64,000 nucleotides of DNA. Origin: Fasciola hepatica. Lineage: Eukaryota > Platyhelminthes > Trematoda > Plagiorchiida > Fasciolidae. A model generated the notes under the pieces. It saw only the letters and a list, made by a program, of their open reading frames with translations, ran no database searches and was not told where the DNA came from. Shown one piece after another: positions 40,050-51,559 of the stretch; the first letter of the stretch is position 1, and each line of letters starts with the position of its first letter. The stretch is taken from assembly GCA_948099385.1 (NCBI GenBank), contig CANUEZ040000047.1, forward strand, positions 28,600,501 through 28,664,500, given 5' to 3'. A program made the translations under genes and the position numbers.

Positions 40050-41110
40050 CAGAGAATACGTAATCAACGTACATTTAGGATACAGGTGGTCCTAGCAGGC
40101 TGCCTTCAGTGACACCACTGGTCACGAGGGAGGGTTGTGAGAGATGGTTGATGACTGAGACACTTTGGCGGCGGTGGATAAGATAGGAGGATAACCAGTT
40201 GAGAATATGGGATTTGAGTCCAAAGGCTTTGAGCTTGGCTACAAACAATGAGTGAGGAAAACTGTTCAGTGCCTTGGTCATGTCCGAGAAGATGATGCTT
40301 TGGCATTTCTTACTATCTGCAGCTGCAGTGACCACTTTGGAAAAATCAGATTGACAAGTGTTATAGGGCTGAGTTTTGAGGAAGCTATGTTGACCCGTAG
40401 ACGCCAATTTACCAGAAAATAAACACTCAGAGAGGCGCTTTTTGCCTAAGCGCTCAAATGGTCTAGAAACCACGGGTGTGTGGTTAGTCAGTCGGTAAAT
40501 CAAGGGGTCAAAGAGAGGACACCTTTTGTGGCCAGGCATAAAGGTGGATAGTTTCCACTGTGACGGGAAAATCCCAAATTTCAGAGATAAGTTGAAAACA
40601 TTCAAATATAGAATTGCAACGTCAAATCCGCCATATCAAAACGGTGCTGGTGAAACTTCATCAAGGCTGAAGTGAGATGAGAGCTTGGCGTTAAAAAACA
40701 AACCAGACAATCACTGGGCCTGAGTTCTACATCGGACAGAGTAGATGCGGTAAAGGAAGCTAGTGAAGTGTGAGCAGTTCCAGAGTCAATAGTCGCGAAA
40801 GAAGAAAAGACCGAGTTGAAATTCTCGGCGATTGCAGGTGGATTATTGACCCGTGTGCCTTTTGGTAACTGCAGGTATGAAATATTTGGAGTAGATTTTT
40901 TATTTCTGTTCTTGAGTATACGTGAAATCCGGAGTATCTTATCCGGCCGATGGAGGGCAGAAGCTTTCAGTTTTATGCAGATTTTATCAGTGGTTACTCG
41001 AATACTATTTGAGAGCCTACGCAGAAGGATGAAGACAGAAAAGTCATGGGAATTTCTGCACGATGCCAGGACCTTTTTCTATTTTATTTGCAAAAATATG
41101 AGAGCACCAA
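40050..41110 (-). pseudogene. Non-LTR reverse transcriptase fragment C (CR1/L2-like)
   Basis: A 176-codon frame (40605-40075) has RT motifs: a HTPVVSRPFERL block (usual RPISL...K..E+), STGQHSFLKTQ, SIIFSDMTKALNSFPHS (usual LD.+KAFD.V.H) and LVTSGVTEGSLLGP (usual SGVPQGSVLGP). The FADD box would lie to the left, where the R2 repeat begins. The upstream linker continues with stops to about 41100. Related to, but distinct from, elements A and B and the CR1-like pair. Confidence 0.8.
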
Positions 41111-41219
41111 ACCGGCTGCGGGGGATTCCGTAAATAGTGCTTACATTGATCTCCCCATCTCCCCTGTTTCTTCCTACCCTCCTTTGTGTTGCGTGTTCCT
41201 AAACTTTCCATGAATTTTC

Positions 41220-41325
41220 GTCTGTCGGTTTTGTCGCTTGTAAAATTTCGGTCATGCGCAAGGCATGTTTCGGGCGTCTCGTAAGTAAAACATTATTATT
41301 GTTATTATTACTATTATTATTATTA
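41220..41325 (+). repeat. R1-type 3' end with (ATT)n tail
   Basis: GGCATGTTTCGGGCGTCTCG followed by AAAACATTATTATTGTTATT resembles the ends at 11970 and 26650. Only the last 100 bp or so are present. Confidence 0.5.
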
Positions 41326-41539
41326 TCTGACTTAAACCGTGGAGAGGCTTGGAATATGACGGACTTGTTGAGAGCTTGTGTTCATGTGTCGAAAGCAGTC
41401 GCCCCACCCTATGGAGCAAATTAACAATAACAATACCAATACTGCTGGTGCTTGATGTGGAGCTCACTTTGATATGGAGGGTGTGCGTGGAAAGAAGCAC
41501 GTGAATATTGGGTTGCGCAGGTCCGAGTGAAAAAGTAGA

Positions 41540-43021
41540 TTATCCGGACCCAAGCGGGCCATGATGAAGTTCACGACGCAGAGCCTCGTACGAGGCCGGG
41601 CTGATACCCACCGCGGGCAACACTTCCGTCAGTTTGATACCCAGACCGCGATACAGACCAGAAATTCCATCCTCACGCCAGATTGTCTCCAAAATGTTGA
41701 TGGCTGTGATCTTTTGTTGTGTAGTATGACGCCAATAAGCAGCCTGGAGCTTGGCACGGACTAGACCGGCCGGATAGGTAGCTACAAACGCACAAGCGGA
41801 CGATACTCCAGCCATATTAGGTATACCGAACGTTGGAGGAAGCACTTTTTTCGCGTAACCACCACAATTGTTAATATCTTCTGTCATGAATCCGTGTATG
41901 TAGGCTAACTTGCAGCGTTCGCAAAGGGCTAACTCGACACCAGCATACGGGGTAATGCCTAATGAGTTTACAAAGTAGCCGCCAAATATGCCAGAAAACA
42001 ATTATCAGGATAAACCGCGCGCACACAGTCCCAAACAGAGGAAAACTGGTCAATTTTGCGCAGGCACATTCGAGTTTTCAAAACTTTGAAGGGGTATATG
42101 ATGGTTTGAGCCGGTCATGGGGCCAGCAATAAATATTGTCAAAAGAGGCCAGTCTTCCACAGTCTTTTCAAAGGGTCCACTTTCGGACGAGAGTTGCCGT
42201 TTATGGTGTTCATAAGATGCAAACTTCAGTGCCGCTTCTGGAGCAGTTTTCAATACACTAATTCCATTCACGCTTCTCAGCCATAACCATCGACCCTCGT
42301 GAAGCATGTGCTGATAGGCTTCAATGAATAGGCTTCCCTTGTGCTTCCACCCGTGGACCTGTCGCATTAGTTTGAGTCGATCAATGGGCGCGGTGCAAGT
42401 ACGAGAAGCAGCAAAGGCAATCGCGCCAGCAGTTAACTGGAGAAGTTGTTTACGTGAAATTTTCTTAAAAAAACCGAATAATCTTCAGATAAACCCACGG
42501 CTGCTTTGCTGCCGACATTGATGAAACAATCATGTCTTCAATATTCGAGAATTTCGGCAACATATGCTGGATAGAATAAAAAGACTCTCTCCAGTAGCTA
42601 TAGTTGATGTTGAGATTCCTTGCTTGGTCAACAGGCCATACAAGAAGCTCCGCTTCATCAGAGCTAACTAACATTCCGAACTGTCCGAAAGTTTAACAAA
42701 TATCATCTTTCGTTACACAACCATTTTTGCTCTGATTCAAAATGTCGAAAGCTTTTGCTGGACTCTTGTCGTGCTCCAACACAATCCACAAACTCCGGAT
42801 AAGTGATGAAGCCTCTGTCGGCGGCGCAACATCGCAGTAGAAAGCTTTCGACTACTCCAGGCAAATTTGACTTTTTTTTCTCTGTGAAAGCCCTGCAACA
42901 CACGCGTCAAATCCGGACTGCAAATTTTCCCATCCTTGTTGACATCTAATCGCTTGAAAATGGCCTCCAAAAGCTTCGGGTCTTGAAGCGGTACCGACAT
43001 ATTTACACCAGAGCAATTCAT
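41540..43021 (-). pseudogene. Processed pseudogene of a mitochondrial ATP-Mg/Pi carrier (SCaMC, SLC25A23/24/25-like)
   Basis: Minus-strand reading gives a full-length SCaMC in pieces. An EF-hand near 42950 reads RLDVNKDGKICSPDL; a second reads ADRGFITYPEFVDCV in another frame; a third reads NQSKNGCVTKDD. Then come three mitochondrial-carrier repeats: TCTAPIDRLKLMRQVHG, a degenerate IIYPFKVLKTRM, and VATYPAGLVRAKLQA. The last frame (42001-41540) is open to its natural end. The family exchanges ATP-Mg for phosphate across the inner membrane under calcium control. Here there are at least three frameshifts, one at an 8-A run near 42870, and stops. No introns separate regions that normally lie in several exons. 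I infer a reverse-transcribed copy; no poly-A tail was found. Confidence 0.85.
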
Positions 43022-46000
43022 GTGCTACATGGCACGAAAGCAAGCCAAAGCCTGGCTCGGCAACCTTCAGCCAATAAGCATGAGGTCCATTGAGATCTTT
43101 CATTTCATCATCCTAGCCCTATGACGCACCACATCCTCCTTGTAATAGGTCACTAAAATTTGACCCATCCAGCAGATTTTGTCTCTGTTGATGCTCCGCT
43201 AATGACACATGAGGAAAAAGAATGGTTGATCCGCTTTTACCTTTTTCTTTGAGTTCTTCCATCCTTCTTGGACATTAAAGTCCACTCACTACTCTTATTC
43301 CAGCAAGAAGTATCACCCTGTCCATTCTGGCCATCTCTAGCAATTACAGAGAAATCCACTGCTCCAGGTTGACCATCCTCATCGAACCATTTTATTAGCT
43401 TAACTTTGCAGTTCCCTCCCGCAGTGTGTTCGCTTTCACACGGGGCGCATTCTGCGTTGGCTGACCATCCATTCTAGCCAGTTGACCAGCTGATCGACTT
43501 TCCTTAGTTCACTGCTGACATTTTGCTTTTCCTTCTAAGTCAACTTCAAACCATATCTCTCGCATTCCCTGCAGCATCTTGTAGTTTTTCATCAATTTTT
43601 CGTAACGAAAACTCTCTGCAAATATTAATTACTCATATAAGACTTCCCGCTGGCTCCGTTTAGATCTTCCTGGATCTTATTTCATATTCCGGCGTGTCAA
43701 CAACCTCCTATTCACCTCGGTCAACTCCACTGCCTGACCGTGATCTCGATTTTCCATAGGGCCGCTACGATCTTTGTTCAGCATACTCATTCTTTCCCAT
43801 GCACTCTGACTTGTGTAAGTTTGTCTATCTTTTTTATTGTAAGCCATAATGACCTCAAATAAGCCATCTGATTTAGCTTCCAAGCAAATCGTGGCCTTTA
43901 GTGGAACTAAATTATTATTTTTGCTGGGCGAATGCGTTTACTGGCACTTAGTAATAAGTCGTAGAGCACTGATCAGTAGAGTGCCATGGTGGGATCCCGC
44001 TACAGATAATTTGTCTCTACTGAACCGGATAATTCGAGTCAACCTTAAGCGAGAAGTATAGGTCTTCCAGGCTTTTGCCCAAAACATTTGCGAATCAGAC
44101 GAGAAATATCGGTCCAAAGAATGACCCCCGATAAAAAAGCTCATAAGCATCCTTCCTGAAACAAGCTATCCTCCACCTTGGCTTGAAAAGCCCTGTCCCT
44201 AGTTGGCCTAATGATGCACCCAATAGTTTTCGGAGACGGGCCGGAAGCACTTGACTTCAGCAACAACAAAGGTTCATGGATTGAGCCAAATGCTCCTCGG
44301 AGGCGGAAGTAGCAGAACTCTACTCTATTCTCCTGATATACTTCCCGAGTAGCGTTATCTATGAAAGAAGTGGAGTTCCGAAAGCATAACCTATGACCAA
44401 CGAAGGTAGGCTGATTTTTCGAGAATTACTGTTTTGGAAAATCATGCTGCTAGCTATCTAGCCAATCGAGACCTGATCCATCACCACCGACGGTGTTGCT
44501 GTTTAAACAGAGGCCCGTGGTTTTACCAAATTTTTCTACCCCCCCGGTTTCTTAATGGAGGTTACACATACCACGAGCCAAACCTCAGATAAGCAATATC
44601 TCACGAGGGATACTGCAGGCAACTAGGTCGGTGGCTGTCACAAGTTCTGTTAGAGTGTGAGCTATTTTCGGGTCGGTGCTCACAGACTCCGCCGTCTCAG
44701 TCCTCACAAATCCATTTAGAACGTCAAGTTACTCGCTTAACCTGAGGGCTTCCACTGACAGAAAGAGTGCAACCCTGGTGGCAATAAGAGAAAAATCTGA
44801 TGTAAAGGAGTTCAGGATACCCCGTTCCATGCATTAGCATCCATGTTACAAATGATATTTTTCATTCGTATGAACTATTCTTGCCGGAATTCCGATTGTT
44901 TGTTTTATTGCTCTAAATCTTTGTCCCAAACCGGACTCCCACCGTTGCCTCGAGCGTGAGTCGCTCAGCTTGAACTTCGTTTTGACTGTATTCGGTAATC
45001 TCATCTTCCGTATCTAACCTTCTGCTGTAATTCAGCTGCGGTTATTGATTTGTTGTTTGATTCGGAGCGCAAGAGCCCAGAAGGAACTCTTTCGAGGTTT
45101 GATTATTGTAAAATTAATTAATTCGTTGTATATAGTACAGTAGCTATTTGGATCGACTTTGTTTTGAATTGTGTCGAAATTGGTTGCTACGCGTCGCTCG
45201 AACATTCCGGTTGCTGGACTTTACACCTGAGGTCCCCGTGTTTCATTTGTATATCTGCTGGATGTGTTGCTGGAGGGTTTTCCGCTTTTTGAGATAGCTG
45301 GTAGCAGCTGGACTGTGGGAATCTCCTAGTCCTCATCGGCCACTTCGAAAGCGGCCTTGAACTGCACACTGTGCAAACTCCTCTCCGGGTTTATTTTGGT
45401 GTTTTTGGTTAATGCTCTTACCACTTCCTCCTACGTCCTTTCTGAATCATGCCTGACTCAACTGCTGCCGCTAAATGCTGTAAGTAACGTCTGTGACACC
45501 GCTGTTTCGTCATCAGGCCACAGCAGATTTTTTTCACTGAGTGGCCTTCCAGATCTGTCTATCCCACCATGGTCAAGTACTCTCCCCCGAGGAACCACTC
45601 TCAGAGGATCTACTCTTCCGGTCACGGAGAGGAGGTTTTCCATAATGTGTCTCCAATGGAACGTCACAACATCTCTCATCCTGCGAAATCTCCTGTTCCA
45701 TCTCGTCTCTTAGCTCCTTTAGAATTACCTGGTCTATCGGGTTTTGGCTACAGAATTCTTTTTCTGAGGGTTTTGCTCCACTCAGATTGGGTTTTAAGCG
45801 AAGTACTCCCTGTTCACATAAACAAAGTAGGACCTGAATTAGAGGCCTGAAAAGCCTGGAGGGTATCTCATCATGGCTGTCTTGGGCACATTACCTTGAA
45901 TCAACTAAGTAACACACGGTTTAAAGGCTGAGGCCCGAATGTTCCCGGGTCCTTTGATTATGTTGTTAGTTGGGTAAAGCGGGTGAGGTAAAAGATGGTC

Positions 46001-46489
46001 CATATGATAATGAAGCAACGGAAAAACAGGAGAGGTTCAGTAAATAAATCTCGACACAGCCCGCTTTTGGTACTGCCAGTAGTCTGGAAGGTGAACCACT
46101 GGACAACGGAAAAGCGTCTAAGGTACTGGTCGTCACTGCGCCTTGAGTCTCGTATTTCCGGCTAGCTAGAGGGTCGGCGATAAACAAGAAACGGCTCAGT
46201 TTTGCGGCATCTCGTTATGCATGAGTTGAGCAAAAGGCTACACGTATGAAAACCTGTTAGACGTCGAAGAACAATACTTTTGAACCTCACTCTGCGGGTG
46301 GCCGCTGGGGCGAAGCAACGAGTTGTTTTGAAGTCTTGGTGTACCACATAGTTGTGGGGCTGGGCTCATATTTTCCCAAATCTCGTGATGGTCTTGTTTT
46401 CTGAATTCCACGGGTGAGGTGAAAGATAGCTCACTGGATACTAGGTCGACCAGAGAAATCGAGGGGGTTCCGAACACAAATCCTGACAG
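43022..46489. other. Unassigned 3.4-kb region
   Basis: No recognised gene. On the minus strand, 44150-43500 shows a loosely continuous set of frames, including 43883-43677 with a charged product (YNKKDRQTYTSQSAWERMS). It could be another decayed transcript or retroelement. Plus-strand frames near 45357-45850 are uninformative. Confidence 0.35.
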
Positions 46490-46512
46490 TATCTTCATTC
46501 TTCATTCTTCAT
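46490..46512 (-). repeat. CR1-like 3' terminal simple repeat
   Basis: Read on the minus strand this is tandem GAATGAA units (three units) directly after the 3' end of CR1-like copy 2. Short tandem octamer-like tails are typical of CR1 ends, so this marks the element terminus. Confidence 0.65.
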
Positions 46513-49452
46513 AATGGAGGCAGAGGGTATCTCTTCCGGGTAAGCCTCCTCACCACAGCTCAGTGATGTAGACCCATGTGTGTCTCCCACCACCTCTTTA
46601 GAAATACGTCCAGCAGTCGCTTGAACAATGTGTCGTTGGGCTCTTCCCCAACTTCGGCTGGCAGCGAGTTCCATAGATTGGTCACTCTCCGAGATAGACG
46701 GTGCACCAGAGGGAGGCCCACCGAGTGCAGTTTCTTTAGAGTTAGCGGGTGTCCCCTCGTACGGCCATGTCCGCGGAGGGGGAGCTCTGCATGTAGTTCT
46801 GGACCGAAGTTGCCTCTGATGACACGCCTGGTAAAGATCAGGTCTCCCCGGACTCTCCGATAAGTCACTGGAAACGATCCTGTGATCTACAGCCTCACTT
46901 TGTAGCCGACCCCGCGTAGCCTACCGATAAGGCGGGTTTTGACTCTCTGTTATCTTTCCAACTTTGCCACTTCTGTCAACGTACAAGGGAAAACCGCTGG
47001 CCCCCCGTATTCCAACCTGGGATGTACATGGGTTGCATACAGCACCTTGAAGGCGTTGAGTGAGAGATGGCCGAATGAACGAGTTATCTGCCCCAGGATA
47101 CTCCACGCTGAAGAACAGACTCTATCAGTATTGTGCTTCGTTTTTTGTGACGAGGCCACCATCACTCCCAGATCTTTTTAGCAGACTGAGCGCCGGAGGG
47201 GTGCCCCGTGTATATTGTACATCCCACTGCTGGACGGTGCTCCTACTCGCATATGCGCACACCTGTCCGTGTTGACTGGCAGTGACCACAGATCTGACCA
47301 TCTCTCAAGGGCTCTGATGTCCTCTTAAAGAACGAGCTCATCTGCATTTGTTGTAGTCCTACGCCAGATCGTAAAGTCGTTAACATAGATGAGACAAGGC
47401 GATTGAAAAACTGGAGGTAGATCATTGATATAGACCAGGAAGAGTAGCAGACCCAAAACCGATCCTTGTGTAACACCACTAGTAGCCACTTGCCAAGTTG
47501 ACACTGACTGTGCTACTCGTATTGCAAAGGTTCTGCCTTTTAGAAAGTCCTCTTTCCACAGAATCAAGGGATCTACAACACCAAGAGCCCTAAGCTTACT
47601 TAATAGACAGTCATGTGGGACTTTGTCAAAAGCTTTGCTAAAACTCACGAAAATTACGTCCGTAGGGTGTCCTTCGACTTTGGCCATCGTCCAGCGTTCT
47701 CGTGTGATTACCAAGTTTGTCAGGCACGACCTGCTTTTCCAAAAACCATGTTGTTGTCGTCTAAGTAGGTCGCACACCCCAATATGGTCCCGGATTCGCG
47801 TTGCCAGCAGGCGCTCCATAACCTTTCCTATCACCGGTGTTAGACTGACAGGTCGGTAGTTGACAGCCTCAGCTTTTGCGCCACCTTTGTACAGTGGCAC
47901 GACGACCGCTTTCTTCCATTCTTGAAGGAGCTTTCCCGCTGTTAACGACGCGTTGAACAGTCGTGTGACTGGTTGAGTTAACACATCGGCCGGTTCCTTT
48001 ACCACCAACGGATGAACACCATCAGGTCCGGGGGATTGGTTGACTCTAATGGTGCGCATGGTTGCCGCCACTTCTTCCTCGGTGAGTTCTTGACAAGACA
48101 TTTGGGGCTCCCCCGGCAATGTGTGAGGGACGATTGTGCCTCTGTTCAGGAGCATAGACTGACAAGTAGTGTCTCGCCAGTATCTCTGCCTTGTGTTCAT
48201 CTGAAACTCCCAGCGAATGTCCGTCCTGTAGGGCTGGGATTGCAGTCGTGGTACGCGTTCTCCGTCGCAGATATGCGAACAGTCATTTGGGTGCATGTAC
48301 CGAGTCCATTGCTAACGTCTCCTCGAAGATACGTCGCTTTTCTCGTTTCATTTGGGTACACTGGTTCCGGATGTTGCGGTATCGATCATATCCTTCTCCA
48401 GTCGCTTGACATTGTTTCCATGCTCGGCTCCGACGCTTCAAAAGACGCCTAAGTTGCGAGTCAAACGAAGGTGGGCCTTTTGCATGCGGCAGCCGTCTGG
48501 ATGGTGGAGCAAAAGTCTGGCATAACTGAAGGATTTCATCTTGGATTACCTCCCAAGCCTGGTCTATGTCATACGGTTCTGGCGGATACCACATCACTGA
48601 GGATGCAGCCTCCCTGACTCGTTGGAACGACATTCGCCAGACGTTGAGTCCGCCCTGTGGTCTGGGGACAAACGTCGCTCCTCTCTTCCAGCTGATGGTC
48701 AATACTGCATGGTCACTGCACCCTAGTGGCGGTAGGTGCTCGATCTGATCAACATCGGACCGCCTTGGAGATATCACCAGATCTAGGATGGACGTGTGGT
48801 GATCCTGGGTTCGGATCGGCCCTCTGACGTGTTGGTACAAGGAAAGTTCCAGCACCGTTGAAAGGAACTCGCGGGAAAATGAATCCGCTCCTGCAGTGCA
48901 CCGCAAGTTCTCCCAGTCCACATTCGGCGAGTTAAAGTCACCCAAAATTAGACAGTGGCCGTCGCCCGCCCAACGTCTTACTCCAGTCAGTACCTCCCGT
49001 GGGTCTGCTTCTGGTGACCGATAAATGACTCCGACAGACTCAAATCCACTGGGTGTCAACTTCACGCGACACCAAAGCGATTCTTCAAAGCCCTCCGGGT
49101 CTATCAGGCGATCCAACTGTAACGAAAGGACGTCAGCTCGAATGTACATCGCCACGCAGCCTCCTCGCCTAGCGTGGCTCCTATCAGCACGGTAAAGTGT
49201 GTATCCTGGGATAGCTACTTCCGAGTCCTGCACCCCACTGGTAAGCCACGTCTCCGTCAAGGCGACCAATGTTGGCGAGTGCTGAACCCCCCATGCCTCG
49301 GGCTCATCTCGCTTGTTCAACAGACTCCTGACATTAGACGACATGATAAGTGCATGCCCTCTTCTGTCTTCAATCTTCTTACCGACCCTCATTGCACCTC
49401 CACCGCAGGGGCCGCCTGGTTGATGATGCCGGTGAGATTGAACGGATCCCAT
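46513..49452 (-). pseudogene. CR1-like copy 2, ORF2 (endonuclease-reverse transcriptase)
   Basis: The frame at 49452-48283 holds a nearly intact EEP endonuclease: MSSNVRSLLNKRDEPEA, ALTETWLTS, RRGGCVAMYIRA, LILGDFNSPNVDW, SILDLVISP and LGCSDHAVL. It ends at a stop after DSVHAPK, with a frameshift in the linker. The RT frame (48296-47325) has NYRPVSLTPVIGKVMERLL, QQHGFWKSRSCLTNL, FSKAFDKVPHD and GVTQGSVLGLLLFLVYINDL. YVNDFTIW stands where YADD is expected, so one catalytic Asp is Asn. The C-terminal part continues in two more frames to 46560. It starts inside the end of ORF1, in another frame. Better preserved than copy 1, yet inactive. Confidence 0.92.
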
Positions 49453-50389
49453 CTCAGTTGAAGACGCCTCCGCTGAGCACGAAAATCCCGGATAAAAAGA
49501 CCAGATTCACCCTTGGCCTGGCGTTCGCGGAGCTCTCTCAAGGCTAACCGGTGCCTCTCCCTTTCCACGGGGTCAAGATCTCGAAGGAGTCGTTGTTTTT
49601 CTCCTTTTAATCTGTAGGACCGCTGTAGCACCCAGCGGCATTCCTCATCGGAACCCAAGACCACCATGAGCGGACGAGGGTTACCATTGTCATTTATTTT
49701 CCCTAATCGAAAAACGGCTTTGACCTTTACGTTATTTGCCAGGTTTTCCTCATTCGTGGAGAACATTTTGTCAAATATGTCCCGTAGTAGAGACACGTTG
49801 TGCTCTAATCTACTTTGAGGCTCCGACTCAGTTGATTCCGAAAGATTCACGACTAGGAAGCATTGGGTCCTAGGTGGCGGAGCCATCCGTTGACGTGGCT
49901 TTACTGTTTTCCATTGACTCATGGTTTCCGTCTGCCCTGGATCGGGGCCTGTGTCTCCGCCGGCTGCATTCGATACTTCCGGAACATTAGTTTTGTCTTC
50001 CGAGTGTACAGCTACTTCGGCTTTGTCTGTGACCACGGATTTCTTTCGGCGTTGCTTCTTCACTGCTCTTAATGGGTTGTTCGTAGCGCCTGAAGCTACT
50101 TCTGCGTGGGACCTGGGGCTCGTTGCACACGGTACCGCGGGTGCCTGGTTCGCCGCTGAATCAGCTTCATCTTTCTTTCTTTTATTTGCGGTGGTAAAAT
50201 CTGTGCATAGAATTTGCAGCAATGGGGAGCTGCAGGAACTCAGCCACTCATACTTATCCTTGTCGATTTTATTACACTTCAGGTGAATCCCCCCTCGCAA
50301 AAATCACACATCAGGGCCTTGACCCGAGGGCCAATATTTTTCTTGCATACCAAACACGCACATTGATCCTAAGAGGTAACTGAACTCAT
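49389..50389 (-). pseudogene. CR1-like copy 2, ORF1
   Basis: The Met at 50389 is supported by alignment with copy 1. A TAG at 50369-50371 and a one-base loss near 50285 break the first 35 codons; from 50300 the frame is open for about 303 codons. The N-terminal cluster is CACLVCK, MCDFCEGG, then IHLKC, then paired Cys further on, spaced like a PHD finger. A basic K/R-rich linker follows (RKKDE; KKQRRKK), then a domain with VKVKAVFRLGKINDNG and VVLGSDEECRWVL. A basic helical tail ends RRRLQLRWDPFNL. Kapitonov and Jurka described PHD fingers in CR1 ORF1 proteins; placing this one there is inference. Confidence 0.85.
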
Positions 50390-50480
50390 ATTGTTTATAA
50401 ATCCGCTGAGAAGCCACAAATATCACAGGACAATATATCTCCACGAGGCACAACGGCAGACACCCGGTGTAACGCACCTG
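50390..50480 (-). other. 5' leader of CR1-like copy 2
   Basis: It aligns with 21960-22038: both have GTGATATTTGTGGC and GATTTATAAA. Similarity to copy 1 fades near 50480, which may be the full-length 5' end. Confidence 0.55.
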
Positions 50481-51559
50481 GCATTACCGATGATACGGAA
50501 GATGAATCACTAAGCAGTGAAAAAGGTTTCAGATTTGCGGCACCCCGTCCGGAGTGAATAGAGCAAACGATTCCGTCTCGAAAAATCCGCCAAACGTCGG
50601 GCAGCGTAGTTTTGGGCTTTGAACTGAGTGCGGAGCAGCTTCAGGATCCTCCTGGGTACAACGTTTGCGGAAGACCTCCTTTGTGAACGAAAGTTCTAAT
50701 CTTTTATTACCATTTTTGTCCGGGTCTTCCTGATATAATCAAGGAACTTTCATGGAGGTCGGCCACACTATCTTTTGGTTTTGCTTCGTTCACCACTAGG
50801 CCTTTTGCACCACTATTCTCCGTCGGCTCAAGCTTTGGATGAGCACCTTTATGGCCACCTTACGTGATCATTGTCTGCGGTTCCTCCGGGATGGAGTGTT
50901 GTCAGTAAGATTGTGTGTACCATGCTTTGCGAATTATTATCGTACAGACCACGAATTTGGAGCTTAAACAATTTGTCAGCATTTATTTAACTGGTGCTTT
51001 GTCCAGCAGATCTGTTTCCATTGTGCTTGAGATAACACGGATCGAGTTTGCGTGCTTGTTGTGAACACTTAGTCTGGAAAGCCCTAGTGAAAGGTATATG
51101 AGGGTCAATTGAGAGGGTGGTGCACTGCATTTTGTCCGCACGCTTATAGTCTTTTCATCTCGAAGGCATGTGACACCACTGCGCCACTCCGCTCTTGACC
51201 CGGCTGATCAGAATCATTAAGTTAACCCCTTTTGGTTTCCTTCCTCCATGATAACCAGAAATGCTCAACATTTTCAGTTAGCGACTCGGTACCTGTCTCA
51301 ATAACCTCAGGCAAATGCTTCCCACCAGACAAAGCTACTCGACAGGGTCGACAAAGTTTTCACACTTAAGCCCGCTTCACGTTTGTATACATTTGTCTCA
51401 CAATTACCTGTCGGACTCCTCAACCTCCATCTAGTGGTCACCATTAATCACTCACAGCTCAACTTCCGCCCCTGTCACAGAACTCTAGCATCTTCCATGA
51501 CTGGCCTGTACAACATTTGATACTTAGCCAGCAAAACTACAAACCATCTGTGGATCATC
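50481..51559. other. Unassigned region
   Basis: No gene, RNA or clear repeat seen. It lies between the CR1-like element and R2; the corresponding gap on the left side holds an R1 fragment instead. Confidence 0.4.

Noticed and set aside
46560..46868. A plus-strand frame (46576-46863) opposite the minus-strand frame, also open in the other copy
   Set aside because: Open in both copies only because the DNA shows no difference there; the minus strand carries the CR1 C-terminal motifs.
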